A stretch of DNA of 64,000 nucleotides from Pelobates cultripes (GCA_933207985.1 OW240913.1:272078986-272142985), one strand, 5' to 3'; shown: positions 22,917 to 33,730, counted from the stretch's first letter. Numbers and translations: made by a program. Notes: generated by a model from the letters alone, not told the origin.

Positions 22917-25900
22917 TTAGTGATTGTCTACCTGTACCGTCTCTTTCCGGGCGTCCAGCCATCCTCTCCAGTAGGTGTTGTGTTTCTCAGATGTTCCCTG
23001 TATTTTGTGTGCCATCTGTTCATATATGCATATACTGTCTACTCTGCGTGTTACTTCCTCCTGAGTTGGGGGCACGTTGTGTTTCCATTTTGATGCGATC
23101 GCGACTTTGGCCGCGGTTAGTATGATTATGGCGATTGTGCTTAATGGGTTTCTTGTTGGGCTTGTCGTAGGTAGTATGTGGAGTAGGTAGTGTGCTGGGT
23201 GTAGTGGAATTGACAAGTTAGTAGTTTCCCTTATGACTTTTTGGATAGCGATCCAAAATGGTTTTATGACTGGGCAGTCCCAGAAAATATGCAATAGAGA
23301 CCCTTGTTGTTGTTCACATCTCCAGCATAGTGGTGAGGTGTTGGGGAATATCTTTGCCAATCTGAGGGGGACTAGATACCAACGCATTGCTATTTTGCTA
23401 TATGCTTCCCACAGAGATAGGCTTTTTGATGCTCGTTTAGTGGCTTGGAAGGCGTCGTGCCATTGTTGTATAGTGATTGGCTCCCCTATGTCTTCCTCCC
23501 ACTTTTCCATATAGGAGTGTTTATGCATGGATTTTCCCTTTTCTAGTGCATTATAGCATAAGGCTAGTGGTTTGATGGAGCGGGATGTCAGTATATAACG
23601 GGCTGAGGGTATTGCTAAAGGTGGTGTGGGTGCTGCCGGTTTAATACGTGTTTGTAGTATGTTCTTAACCCTTAGGTATGTAAAGATGTCTCTTGGATTG
23701 AGGGAGAATTCGCTTTGCAGAGTGGGGAATGTTTTCAGTTCGTTTTGGGTGTATAAGTCTTTTATTTTATGTATTCCTAGGTTTGACCATGTGAGGAGGG
23801 AGAGGTCGGGTGAGCTGGTCTGCAGTGCAGTTAGTGGTGCTTCCTTATGTAGTGTTTGTGCGTCAATTACCTCTGGACCCCAACGTTCCCAAGTATGTAG
23901 TGTTGTTTGCGTGCACCATAGTCCTTCTTTACCCACTGATTTAGGCTCGTGGAGCCAGAGAGCATTTGGGATAGTGGCTGGGTGTATGCAGGCGTTTTCG
24001 AGGGTTAGCCATAGTGGAGTTTGGTCGGCGCCCGTGGTTCGGATTATACGTAGGCCTTGTGCAAGAAGGGATGCTCTATAGTAGTTACGGATGTTTGGTA
24101 CTCCCAGTCCTCCTCTCGTGTATGGAAGGCTTAGTTTGGCAGCAGCCAGTCTGGGTGGTTTGCGTTTCCATACATGGGCGTTGATTATGGTTTGGAACCT
24201 TTTTAGCAGTTTGGCTGACAGGGGTATGGGAAGTGTGCGAAAGAGATAGAGCACATGTGGCAGGATCATCATTTTGATGGTGTTAATGCGCCCCAACCAT
24301 GACACCTCCAGTCCTTCCCACTTGTTCATTTGGGTCATTAGTTTATGAATCATAGGTGTGTGGTTTTCCGTCGTTAGTGAGTGCACATTTTTTGTCAGTT
24401 TTATCCCCAAATATTGAATCGATTTCGACCGCCAGTCGAAGTTATGTGTTTCCTTCAGTGTTTTAATTATATTATGTGGTAAGCCTATGGGGAGGGCTTG
24501 GGTTTTGGCTGCATTATTTTTGTAGTATGATACCGACCCATATGAGTTCAGTGTTCTAGTGAGAGCCGGGATAGATTGTATCGGTTTTGTCATAAATACT
24601 ATTATGTCGTCCGCAAAAAGGGCCAGTTTTTGCTCCCCTGTTGGGGTGTTGAGCCCTCGGATTGAGGGGTTATTTTTTATGTTATAGATCAGGGGTTCTA
24701 AGCACAAGATAAAGATGAGTGGAGAGAGTGGGCACCCCTGGCGTGTGCCATTGCGGATATTAAAGGCTTTTGAGAGGAATCCGGTGTTATATATTTTTGC
24801 CGAAGGGCAGCTATACAACGCCAAAATGCTGGTTATAAAGGGTTGGGGGAATCCCATGATTTCGAGTGTCATCGTCATATATTCCCAGTTCAGGCGGTCG
24901 AACGCTTTTTCAGCGTCGAGAGCCAGGAGAATCCCTTGTTGGTTCGATTTATGTGCCCATTCTATTAGATTGATAAAGTGCCTGGTGTTGTCTCCTACCT
25001 GCCTTCCGGGGACAAACCCTGCTTGCTCTTTCGAGATTAATCTGGGTAGGAATGGTTTTATTCTGTTGGCTAGCAGTTTGGCGTAAAGTTTGATATCAGC
25101 ATTTAGTAGGGAGATGGGTCGGAGATTGGCACATATGGTGGGGGGTTTGTTGGGCTTTGGAAGGGTTACGATATGGGCTTCCAGCATTTCTGGTGGGACA
25201 GCTCCTACTCGTTTAATATGGTTGAAAAGTTTGGTAAGATGTGGGGTCAGTATGTCTCCAAATATGTGGTAGTAGTGGTTCGTTAATCCATCTGGGCCTG
25301 GCGCTTTTCGTTTTGGTAAAGACTTTATCGTGGAACGGATTTCCTCATCTGTGAATGGCCTTTCTAGAGAGGTTTTCTGTTCTTGGGTAAGGGTCGGGAG
25401 GGTAATGTCAGTAAAGAAGGCTTGTAAGTCTCTCCTTGTAGGTTGATAAGTAGTCCTGTCATTATCTAGTTGGTAAAGCATGGCGTAGTAGGAGGCTAAT
25501 TCCTCCACCATGTCTTGTGGGTTGAAGAGTTTGTCACCTGCTGCGGACGTTATGTATGGCAGCTTAGACGCTTGATATCTTTTTTTAAGTCTCCTAGCTA
25601 GCAATTTCCCTGCTTTATTGCCCTCAACATAGTGGGATTGTTTGAGATAGCGCATGTGCCTTTCGGTGTTGTTCAGATCTATGGCATGGAGTTGGAGCCG
25701 TATTTGTTCTAATTGTTTCTGGGTATGTTTTCTGGGTTTTTGCTTATGGGAGGCTTCTAAAGTTGTGAGTTTCGATATTAGGTCAGTTTTCTGCAAGCAT
25801 GTTCGTCGTTTGTTTTTAGCTCCCATTTGAATGAGTGCCCCTCTTATTACCACCTTATGTGTTACCCACTGGGTTGTAATATTTGTTGTGCAGTTTGCGT

Positions 25901-26738
25901 GATTCTCAAAGAAGTCGGTGATTTGTTTGTTTAAGGTTTTGGTGTTGTCTGGGTTGTCCACTAAAGCTTCATTCATGCGCCATGTGCCCCTTCCACGAGC
26001 CGGGTACGGGACGCGAAGCGTAACCGCAAGCGGCGCGTGGTCAGACCATGTTATTGGACCTATAGAGACGTCAACAAGGTGTATTAGGGTGCTCTTGTCA
26101 ATGAGGCATAAGTCTATCCTAGAATATGTCATATGGACCGGGGAAAAGTACGTATAGTACCTGTCTGCGGGGTGGAGGCATCTCCATGAGTCATAGAGGT
26201 CATGTAGCGTGATTAATTTGGTCATGTGGCGTCCTAGTGAGATAGACGTGCTTTTGGGGCCTTTGTTCCCCGTTCGTTTTACGTCCGCAAATGGATCAGT
26301 CGTGCAATTAAAGTCGCCACATAAGATTACATGGCCCCTCTTATATCTATCTAGTTTTCTCATTGCTGAGGTGAGAAATGATTTTTGGCCCTCATTGGGT
26401 GCATACAGTGAGGCTATGGTAATTTCTATACCGTTTAAGGCTCCCACCAATATAAGTAGCCTGCCGTCTCTATTGGTATGCTGTTTGCTCATCGTGAATG
26501 CCCAATCGTCGTGGAAGAATATAGAGACTCCCCTGGATTTAGTTGGGGAGAGGGCATGAAAGGCCTGTGCATACTGTTTCACTGAGAATTTCGGTGGATT
26601 ACGTTTACAGAAATGGGTTTCCTGCAGGCAGGCAATTGCTGCCTTGGATGAACGTAGTTCCTGCGCAGCTAACCTTCGTTTGTGGGGGCTGTTAAGGCCT
26701 TTAACGTTAAGAGAAAGTAGTTGTAATGTGTTAGCCAT
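22917..26738 (-). CDS. LINE-A ORF2: endonuclease-reverse transcriptase
   Basis: This 1273-residue protein would nick chromosomal DNA and copy LINE RNA onto the nick (target-primed reverse transcription). The N-terminal apurinic-type endonuclease (1-240) has LNVKGLN (N11), QETHF (E40), GDFN (141-144), SRID (206-209) and WSDHAP (SDH 232-234), all expected active-site blocks. The reverse transcriptase follows: KAPGPDGLTN (479-487), AGFVPGRQ (573-580), LALDAEKAFDRLNW with catalytic D608, GTRQGCPLSP (664-673) and FADD (708-711, catalytic Asp pair). A CWRC...H...C motif (C1138, C1141, H1150, C1155) matches the C-terminal zinc-like knuckle of L1/Tx1 ORF2. No stop or frameshift interrupts it. The start MANTLQLLSLN is chosen because the endonuclease fold begins there. 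Very likely functional in sequence terms. Confidence 0.93.
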   Translation of the reverse strand: MANTLQLLSLNVKGLNSPHKRRLAAQELRSSKAAIACLQETHFCKRNPPKFSVKQYAQAFHALSPTKSRGVSIFFHDDWAFTMSKQHTNRDGRLLILVGALNGIEITIASLYAPNEGQKSFLTSAMRKLDRYKRGHVILCGDFNCTTDPFADVKRTGNKGPKSTSISLGRHMTKLITLHDLYDSWRCLHPADRYYTYFSPVHMTYSRIDLCLIDKSTLIHLVDVSIGPITWSDHAPLAVTLRVPYPARGRGTWRMNEALVDNPDNTKTLNKQITDFFENHANCTTNITTQWVTHKVVIRGALIQMGAKNKRRTCLQKTDLISKLTTLEASHKQKPRKHTQKQLEQIRLQLHAIDLNNTERHMRYLKQSHYVEGNKAGKLLARRLKKRYQASKLPYITSAAGDKLFNPQDMVEELASYYAMLYQLDNDRTTYQPTRRDLQAFFTDITLPTLTQEQKTSLERPFTDEEIRSTIKSLPKRKAPGPDGLTNHYYHIFGDILTPHLTKLFNHIKRVGAVPPEMLEAHIVTLPKPNKPPTICANLRPISLLNADIKLYAKLLANRIKPFLPRLISKEQAGFVPGRQVGDNTRHFINLIEWAHKSNQQGILLALDAEKAFDRLNWEYMTMTLEIMGFPQPFITSILALYSCPSAKIYNTGFLSKAFNIRNGTRQGCPLSPLIFILCLEPLIYNIKNNPSIRGLNTPTGEQKLALFADDIIVFMTKPIQSIPALTRTLNSYGSVSYYKNNAAKTQALPIGLPHNIIKTLKETHNFDWRSKSIQYLGIKLTKNVHSLTTENHTPMIHKLMTQMNKWEGLEVSWLGRINTIKMMILPHVLYLFRTLPIPLSAKLLKRFQTIINAHVWKRKPPRLAAAKLSLPYTRGGLGVPNIRNYYRASLLAQGLRIIRTTGADQTPLWLTLENACIHPATIPNALWLHEPKSVGKEGLWCTQTTLHTWERWGPEVIDAQTLHKEAPLTALQTSSPDLSLLTWSNLGIHKIKDLYTQNELKTFPTLQSEFSLNPRDIFTYLRVKNILQTRIKPAAPTPPLAIPSARYILTSRSIKPLALCYNALEKGKSMHKHSYMEKWEEDIGEPITIQQWHDAFQATKRASKSLSLWEAYSKIAMRWYLVPLRLAKIFPNTSPLCWRCEQQQGSLLHIFWDCPVIKPFWIAIQKVIRETTNLSIPLHPAHYLLHILPTTSPTRNPLSTIAIIILTAAKVAIASKWKHNVPPTQEEVTRRVDSICIYEQMAHKIQGTSEKHNTYWRGWLDARKETVQVDNH

Positions 26739-27324
26739 CAGGGTTGTGGGTCAGGGGAGTTGGGTGCAGTTAGTGCTAGGCATTCATCTGGGGGGAAGTT
26801 AGTTCGCCTTGTTTTAGTGCTGCGCGTATCAGGTTGCGCCTCTAAGGGTTGGCTCGGGATACTCTTGGTTCGGGAGTGTTTGCCTGGTTTCAGGTGGCTT
26901 AGCCGGGTATTGGGCAGTGGTAGGTACATGAACATATACATAAACATTAACATTAATGAAAACAACAAAACATAAACAAGGTATATACATGATGCCCCTT
27001 GGGATGCGGGCATTGTACTTGGTTGGTCTGCGGACCGCTCCTGAACCGGGCCGCGGATCAACCTGGGAGGCGTGAACTGAGGTGTGCTGCCGTGTCAACG
27101 GCCCTTTAAACAAATGTGTGAAGTAAGGCGTGTTTTTTTTTTTTTTTTGTGTTTTGTGTCGCCTTGCCAGAGCCTATTATGAACTCCGATGGAGTTGATA
27201 TCTGAGGTATGCAGTGTTAGTGTGTCAATCATGTCAGTGCATACATACATACATATTGGTGTCTCTTCAGTTGAGGGATGTCACATATAGACCTGGTCTT
27301 TCTTGTACTCTACACTTAGTCCCG
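26739..27324 (-). other. Inter-ORF spacer of LINE-A
   Basis: 586 bases separate the ORF1 stop from the ORF2 ATG. Small frames here (up to 107 aa) have no recognisable domain. A run of about 18 T on the plus strand (near 27128-27146) lies inside, as if part of this segment derives from a retroposed 3' end. How ORF2 is translated after so long a spacer is unclear. Confidence 0.6.
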
Positions 27325-28308
27325 TTATACATTTTGTTGTGGTTGCTGTGGCTTAGGTGAGCCCGCCATGTGCCATTCCGTCGGCAGTCGTTGGTGCGCA
27401 TGTTGTTTCTGTGGTGGAGGGTCTTTGGTCCCAAATAGTCCCCATTTTCGCAGGAGTTGTAGGCCCTCATCAGGAGTGTCAATATTATGATGCGTGTTGT
27501 CCTTCCATAGTAGGAGTTTAGTTGGGTATCCCCAGCGGTATTGTATGTTATGGTTGCGTAGAGTCTTCGTGACTGTGATGAATTCCCGTCTCCTTTCCAT
27601 GGTGAGCGCTGAGAGATCTGCGTATACCTGGATGCCTTGGTATGGTGAGGGGAGCTGCTGTAGTTTGCGCGCCGCAGCCATCAGTGTTTCTTTTGACTTG
27701 AAGAAGTGGAATCTGACCACCGTGTCTTTTGGTGTGTCACTCGTGAATCGCGGTGGCCGAGGAATGCGATGGGCCCTGTCCATAAGCCATCTGTCTTTCT
27801 CAATGGCCGGCGCCAGAGTGGTGCAGAGGCCTGTTATATAGTCAGGGAGTGCGTTGTGGGATATACTATCGGGGATGCCTCTGAATCTTACATTATTGCG
27901 CCTGGAGCGGTCTTCTATATCTGCCGTTTTCCTTTTCAGTGTTAGGTGTTCTTCCCTGAGCGCCTGCAGTTGTTCTGCAAGGTCATTTTGTGTGGCGCAC
28001 AGTTCTTCCGTCCTTACCTCCAGGCGGTCAGTGCGGTCCCCAATGTCGGCCAGTTCCCGCTTAACTTCTGCAGTCATTTGTTTCATGTCCGCATTTAAGG
28101 TGGTTCTCAGGTCTTGCAGCATTATAAACAGCCTTTTTTCGCTGGCTGGTGCCTCTGTGTATGAGGAGGGCGTTGTGTCATTATCTGAAAGCTGATCTGG
28201 TGTCGGATAGCAGCCCATGCTGTCGTCGCCATCTTGCAGGCGCCTACTTTTTTCTTTTCTGGCGGTTTTCATTTGGTCCGTCATTTTTAATTGTTTGGAC
28301 GGTGCCAT
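27325..28308 (-). CDS. LINE-A ORF1: RNA-binding protein
   Basis: 327 residues with the standard L1 ORF1 (Transposase_22-like) plan: a variable N-terminal tail (1-57) and a long coiled coil (about 58-133, e.g. ELADIGDRTDRLEVRTEEL). Next come the RRNNVRFRGIP motif (136-146) starting an RRM-like domain with PRPPRFTSDTPKDTVVRF, and a C-terminal domain with YADLSALTMERRREF and QYRWGYPTKLLL. The family forms trimers that coat LINE RNA and act as nucleic-acid chaperones. The frame is uninterrupted. It lies 5' of ORF2 on the same strand. The MAPSKQ start is the first ATG of the open frame after a GC-rich leader. Confidence 0.9.
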   Translation of the reverse strand: MAPSKQLKMTDQMKTARKEKSRRLQDGDDSMGCYPTPDQLSDNDTTPSSYTEAPASEKRLFIMLQDLRTTLNADMKQMTAEVKRELADIGDRTDRLEVRTEELCATQNDLAEQLQALREEHLTLKRKTADIEDRSRRNNVRFRGIPDSISHNALPDYITGLCTTLAPAIEKDRWLMDRAHRIPRPPRFTSDTPKDTVVRFHFFKSKETLMAAARKLQQLPSPYQGIQVYADLSALTMERRREFITVTKTLRNHNIQYRWGYPTKLLLWKDNTHHNIDTPDEGLQLLRKWGLFGTKDPPPQKQHAHQRLPTEWHMAGSPKPQQPQQNV

Positions 28309-28526
28309 GTCGCTGTATTAAGTGCCGGGTACGTTTTTTACCGGGAATTGACCTCCGGGTTCGCCTAAATGTTGCGTTCGGGTCCGTTGTGGCCGGGAGC
28401 TCCTACTCCATGCGACCGCACGCGCCGGCTGTTGGACACGCCCCCCCACGAAGAATATTTTAATGAATGAAAGGGGACATCATACTTGATCACACCAGCT
28501 AAATGTCACAACGGTCTGTTTTGGCA

Positions 28527-29028
28527 TTAAAGGACCACTCTAGGCACCCAGACCACTTCAGCTTAATGAAGTGGTCTGGGTGCCAGGTCCAGCTAAGGTT
28601 AACCCATTCTTTTATAAACATAGCAGTTTCAGAGAAACTGCTATGTTTATAAATGGGTTAAGCATTCCCCCTAAGCCTCTAGCGGCTGTCTCATTGACAG
28701 CTGCTAGAGGCGCTTGCGTGCTTCTCACTGTGAAAATCACAGTGAGAGCACGCAAGCGTCCATAGGAAAACATTGTGAATGCTTTCCTATGAGACCGGCT
28801 GAATGCGCGCGCAGCTCTTGCCGCGCGTGCGCATTCAGCCGAATGGGCGGAGAGGAGGAGGATCGGAGGAGGAGAGCTCCCTGCCTGGCGCTGGAAAAAG
28901 GTACGTTTTTACCCCTTTCCCCCTTCCTGAGCCGTGCGAGAGGGGGACCCTGAGGGTGGGGGCACCGTCAGGGCACTATAGTGCCATGAAAATGAGTATG
29001 TTTTCCTGGCACTATAGTGGTCCTTTAA
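28527..29028 (+). mobile_element. T2-like MITE, complete copy
   Basis: TTAAAGGACCACTCTAGGCA at the left, CACTATAGTGGTCCTTTAA at the right, TTAA at both edges. It contains the conserved 42-nt hairpin (28543-28584), an ATAGCAGTTTC/GAAACTGCTAT hairpin, a CTAGAGGC/GCCTCTAG-type hairpin, the GGCTGAATGCGCGCG.../...GCGCATTCAGCC dyad (28797-28840), and an internal inverted copy of the terminus (gcactatagtgccatgaaaa). It sits about 80 bases beyond the 5' end of LINE-A. Confidence 0.8.
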
Positions 29029-29131
29029 GCTCTTAATCCTATTCACAAGGCTGTTAGATCCACCTTATTTTAATGGACACACAATACTACTTAATACTGC
29101 AATGTAGTACTTTCCATCCTCACACTTAGCA

Positions 29132-29176
29132 TTAAAGGACCACTATAGTGCCAGGAAAACAAACTCAGGGTCCCAC
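29132..29176 (+). mobile_element. T2-like MITE, end fragment
   Basis: TTAAAGGACCACTATAGTGC followed by 'caggaaaacaaactcagggtcc' is the terminal ~45 bases of the family; the rest is not recognisable. Confidence 0.55.
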
Positions 29177-32100
29177 TCCCGCTGATATATAAAGTATTCC
29201 TTTCAATACCTGGCCACAATAGTGTCATCCCTCTAACAGCATTATTCAACAAAGTGAGAGTTGTTGGATCCTTTCATTGACACATGGATTTTTGATTTTT
29301 TTTTGGAACATAATTTTTTTACCGGCTTGGCTAACCGTTATTTTTTTCACCTAGGAAATATGTTTAATATTTGTATCTGAATGTCCAGTTTATAGCCGCC
29401 TATTGTAGTTGCATGCTTAATAGAAGGCGCTAGGTGCTATCAAAGGCTTGTTGATAGAACATCTACAATTTTTTTAAATTGTATTTATTTATTTTCTCTG
29501 AGCTAATTACTGTTTTCCTTTGTGAGAGGCAGTTTAAATATAATACATACTGATGTTTTTAATGGTGTATATTAAAGGTTAAGTTTTAAATTTGGCCCTG
29601 GTTATTGCTTTGCCTTTGTTATTTGTCTTAGCAGATACCCCCACCGCAACCACCATGTCCCATTTTCCCCTGAATAGTTATTTATCGTTAGTTACGTCTT
29701 TCTTTTAAATTGATTTAAATATCATGTTAAGGAGTGAGACATATTTGGCAATACATCATTTTGGTTTTATGCTTTTAGGGTGTTTTGCTTTTGTTCACTT
29801 TGATTTTACACTTTTTGGGTAGCACTATGAGCACTGTTTAGTTCATTAGTCTTTTTTTACCATAAAGACTAGGGTTTGCTGGTTCAGGTAGGCACTAGCT
29901 TCGTGCGGTGCCGAAGTAACCTAGGGACAGTGTATAGGTTCTATTTCTCTTTTTCTGCTATACCTTTAGGTCCTATCCGGCTCTGCTGCTTTGGCTGAGG
30001 TATTTTTTCCCTCTTGAGCTTACATAGGCCTTTTTAAGCACTGTCCCCTGTTGGTTGTGGTCCTGGATCACCCTCTATCCAAGAGGAGAGTTATTCGGGC
30101 ATTACTTCAAGTAATTACCTTGTATCATATATCAGAGTTTCAGTCTGTTTTGTCCTCTCCCCTAGTTCTTATTATGGTAATATATGTATCGGGCTATTCC
30201 AATTTTTTTTTCATCTTAGATTCATTCAAGGTAGGGTTTTTTATTTTCTATTTTACATATTATTTCTACTTTTCTGTGCTCTCCCTCAGGGTATTCCTTC
30301 CTTTTTAGAGGACCACACTGAGATCTATTTTGTTTTTTATAATTTACGTTCAAGGGTTACCCCCTTCTTGAGAGCAAAGTTTAGGTGACCCTCCTCCAGT
30401 TTGGAGGTTTGTTGCCGTGGTACCCCCTCTCTCTACTGTGAAGAGAGTAGTTATCATAGTAGTATCATATTTCTTTGGTTTTATGCTGTTAATTATTTAT
30501 TGCAGGTAATGGTTATCCTTTAATTACGCTGTGAGTGGTGTTCCTCTCACGGTGCCATGTGAATACCTGTGATATGTGTGTCTCTGGTGGGATTTAATGC
30601 CAAAATGTTGCTGCCTGATATAATATTAAAAACAAAAATAACTAATCCTCCTGCCCAATCCAAAAAATGTAGAAATCTAGGGTCACATTCAAAGCTTCAA
30701 CTCTAAAAACCCTCCCCAGCAACACCTATGCTTAGCATGATCGGGGCGGCCACCCTTGTTGACATGGACCCTCTGATTCCACCACATGTCCTGACATCCG
30801 GTTTAGAAACCATGCCAGCACTGACACCAAAGTATAATCTGTCATAATCAGTTGCAGAAGGTCCAGAAGAAAGTTCACCAAAGAAATCAGACCTTGAGTT
30901 GAGCCAGTTGTCTCAAGAGTTGCTTTCATAGCCAAAGCTGCAATATAAGTGGGCCTTCGAATGAGGGGTCTGTTCATTAAATGTCTCTCTGTTAGAACAG
31001 GCAGAATACACACAATAGTTTCTATTTTTCTCCAAACGGTAAAGAACATTTTTATTTTCCTATTCATTTTTATTACTTTTTGCTACTTCTCGTAACTATT
31101 GAATCAGGAAACAAATTCTGATTTCCTTCCTCTACCAAGAGATTGTTTCCTTCTCATCAAACAACTTTGCGATAATGTCACAACATGCCTTATCTTAGAA
31201 ACTTTGTGACAGTTGATTAGTTTATGTGACACGTTTTACGATCACTTACTCTGAATGAAGAATTGCATCATCCAGAGCTTGCATTTCAGTTTTATTTTCT
31301 GTTTCTCTTTTAACATATGGATGGGACACCTAATTCAGTTTGTGAACGGATCGAGTGAGGAATATAGATACCCACAACATTGCATGTAGCAAACCAAAAA
31401 TGGTACGCTCACTCTCATATTAACCTACATCTTTTTGGTCAACACTGATTTGTCAGAGGGAAAAAAGCTAATACAAAAAACCTGAAAACTTTGTGTTTGT
31501 ATTTTTTTAGCTGCTGAAAGAACTTTTATTTAGAGTTTTGTTTTTTTCTTATTTTCAACAATATAAGTAATATATAAAAAATCAGGGTTGTCAGATTTTG
31601 ACTTTGCACCTTTGGCGGTCTACGTTTTGCATACTCCTCTTGAATTATAGTCTAACAATAGCTACAGGAACCGATGGTGCTTCTCTATTCCTTAGAGAGC
31701 CTAGTATGTACATGTCCTGTCTGCACACGGGATGCATCTGAAGATGTGTATTCATTGCATACATACCCTATTATTATTTTTTTATTATTACTGGCATAAC
31801 TTTTAACAAATTCAACAACTCTGTACAGTTGGGTAAAAATGCAGTACAATATACAAAGACCAATAAAGAACTGAGATCAAGTTATTAAAGCTCTTTTACA
31901 CAAAGTATTTTGATAGCCATTGCGCTCGGAATCTAAAGGTTAAAGTGGAGAGTTGAGGCAAGAGGTAGTAGGGGGTATTGGAAGGTGATGGCCAGAGAGA
32001 ATTAAAGGATAATTGCAGCCACCAGTAATGTGTACATGGGATTGGGAGGTATAAAAAGTAAGAAGGATACTGTTAAGCTGGATGAATCGGTGGGTAGGCA

Positions 32101-32537
32101 ATGTAGGCAATGCTTAGGGGAATTTAAGTTATTGTTGTTACTTTTTCTTCTGGATGTTAATGTGAAAGGCCTCTGAAAAGGAATTGTAACTAGAGATCTT
32201 AATTGTGGGTAACAAAATATAACATAACACAATTAACAAATATGAGGTTTATTTCTGGAAGCAAACGCTGGAAAAATAATTCTAGAAAATGTAGTAACTA
32301 ACAAAAAAAACAACAACCATTCACGTGTGTTTTGAGTTAGTGAATGCACATGTCAATTAAGGGGTGCATTAAAATTCAGCGGTGGTAACACTGATAATCT
32401 TTTCTTTATGTGTTATTATCACATCAGTATTTTTGCATTTACAATCAAAAAATGTCACAAACTTGGTTAATTTTTTTTAAGTGTATTCTGTAATGTTTCA
32501 AGTCCCTTTTGGTGTTGAATTTGCTACTTTTCTGATG
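29177..32537. other. Unassigned non-coding sequence
   Basis: About 3.4 kb with long T-rich stretches. A minus-strand frame of 111 codons (30732-31067) and a plus frame of 85 codons (30051-30308) have no motif I recognise. The T-rich section 29270-30600 resembles in style the sequence 3' of the hammerhead in the PLE arms, but no specific match was established. Confidence 0.35.
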
Positions 32538-32717
32538 GTTCTGTCCAGGGCCGGTTCAAGGATTTTTGGCTACACAGGCAAAGATGCATTTTGAAACCCC
32601 CTTGGCACCTCCCCCCTTGAAAAAAATGCGTCTTCACCTGTGTGTCTTTAACTCCCCTTTTGAATTTCTTACCCTCTTTAGTGTATTTTATCCTCCCTTT
32701 ACTATGTCTTACACCCT

Positions 32718-33015
32718 CTTGGGGAGGGACACAGGAGCTGGAAGGGGACACAGGAGCTGGAGAGGGACACAGGAGCTGGAGAAGGACAGGAGCTGGAGAT
32801 GGGGGCACAGGGGCTGAGAGGATATGTGGAGAGGGCAGGGGCTATGGGGGCACAGGGGCTTGGTTGGGTGAATAGGGACCGTAGAGGGGGGACAGGGCTA
32901 TGGTGAGGGGTGTACAGGGGTTGAGAGGGGGGCAGGAGCTGGAGAGGGGTGATAGGATATGTGAAGGGTGCAGGGGCTATGAGGGGCACAGGGGCTCTAG
33001 AGGGGGACACAGGGG
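32718..33015 (+). repeat. Variable purine-rich minisatellite
   Basis: Irregular tandem units of the type GGGACACAGGAGCTGGA (first ~90 bases nearly regular at 17 bp), degenerating into GGGGCACAGGGGCT and GGGCAGGGGCTATG variants. Strong G/C strand asymmetry (purine-rich plus strand). Confidence 0.85.
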
Positions 33016-33091
33016 CTAGGAAAGGGGCAGCTTAAAAAAAATAGTTTCCTTTAGACTTACCTTGGGCCAGGGACGGGTGACACAGGAGCTG

Positions 33092-33285
33092 GAGCCTGCA
33101 TCCAGCAGCCAGGGAAGTCGGCTGGCCTCTCCTGATGATGTCAGGAGGAGGGGGCATGACTTCCTCTGCTCTTCTCCCAGACTCCCCAACGGTCCTGGGA
33201 GAAGAGCAGTGGAAGTCACCCCCCCCCCCTCCTCCTGACATCAGGAGAGGCAGGACGACTTCCCTGGCTGCTGGATGCAGGGAGA
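33092..33285. repeat. Large hairpin inside hAT MITE
   Basis: CCAGCAGCCAGGGAAGTCG (from about 33100), GCCTCTCCTGATG, CAGGAGGAGGGGG and GCTCTTCTCCCAGGAC-type blocks are each complemented in reverse order on the other side of a centre near 33190, ending CTTCCCTGGCTGCTGG near 33275. Arms of about 90 bases with a few indels. Confidence 0.75.
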
Positions 33286-33730
33286 GAAAGGTGAGTTGAA
33301 AAATTTGAGACCCCAGCCAAAGGCAGGGGATTCAGGTGTTTGCGCCTTCCCCCGGCCCCCTGCTCTGGCGCCTGCCCTGGTTCTGTCAAAGTGTTGATAA
33401 CTTCTCTTCACAAGGATTGTGATTACTTAAACATAACAGGGTTATTCACAGAAATAAGAATTCAAAGTGAATGTTAAAATTAAGGCCATAGAAGCCAAAC
33501 TGAAAGAATAGCTCATTTAGAAAAACAAAGAAAAATAAAGGGCCAATGTCTTCTCACAAAAATAAGAAGGAGGCTCCCTGGATATGAACCAGTATCCTAT
33601 AGTATAGACTGGTAAAAAATAATGGCAATAAAGGTAGTAATAACAAAACAAAATCAGAACTATTTACAAAGTAACTATATAAAGAAAACATCCTAGCCTT
33701 AAAAGGCTTTCCTATATCTTGCACTGCAAG

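Larger units (their letters stand above)
22303..28450 (-). mobile_element. LINE-A: full-length L1/Tx1-clade retrotransposon
   Basis: On the minus strand it has a GC-rich 5' UTR (28309 to about 28450, starting GGGGGGGCGTG), ORF1, a 586-bp spacer, ORF2 and a 3' UTR of about 610 bases ending with AATAAA (complement near 22320) and a short A tail (the T run at 22302-22310 on the plus strand). Both reading frames are open from start to stop, so the copy looks young. No clear target duplication was found at the two ends. The C-terminal CCHC-type motif and ORF1 architecture fit the Tx1 branch of L1 elements. Confidence 0.85.
32546..33379 (+). mobile_element. hAT-type MITE with 8-bp target duplication
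   Basis: Begins CAGGGCCGGTTCAAGG and ends GGCGCCTGCCCTG. Identical 8-bp flanks GTTCTGTC lie at 32538-32545 and 33380-33387. CAGGG termini plus an 8-bp duplication are hallmarks of hAT elements. The interior is a minisatellite and a large hairpin; no transposase. Open frames across it are low-complexity. Confidence 0.85.

Noticed and set aside
23626..24081. 151-codon plus-strand frame opposite LINE-A ORF2
   Set aside because: Antisense shadow of an intact ORF2. The same applies to the other plus-strand frames in 22.9-28.3 kb and 55.4-61.2 kb.
22303..28450. Target-site duplication for LINE-A
   Set aside because: Sequences next to the T run at 22302 and next to 28450 were compared and share no convincing repeat; the exact 5' end is uncertain.
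30732..31067. 111-codon minus-strand frame (MNRKIKMFFTVWRKIE...)
   Set aside because: No motif, splice context or repeat family recognised; not enough to call a gene.
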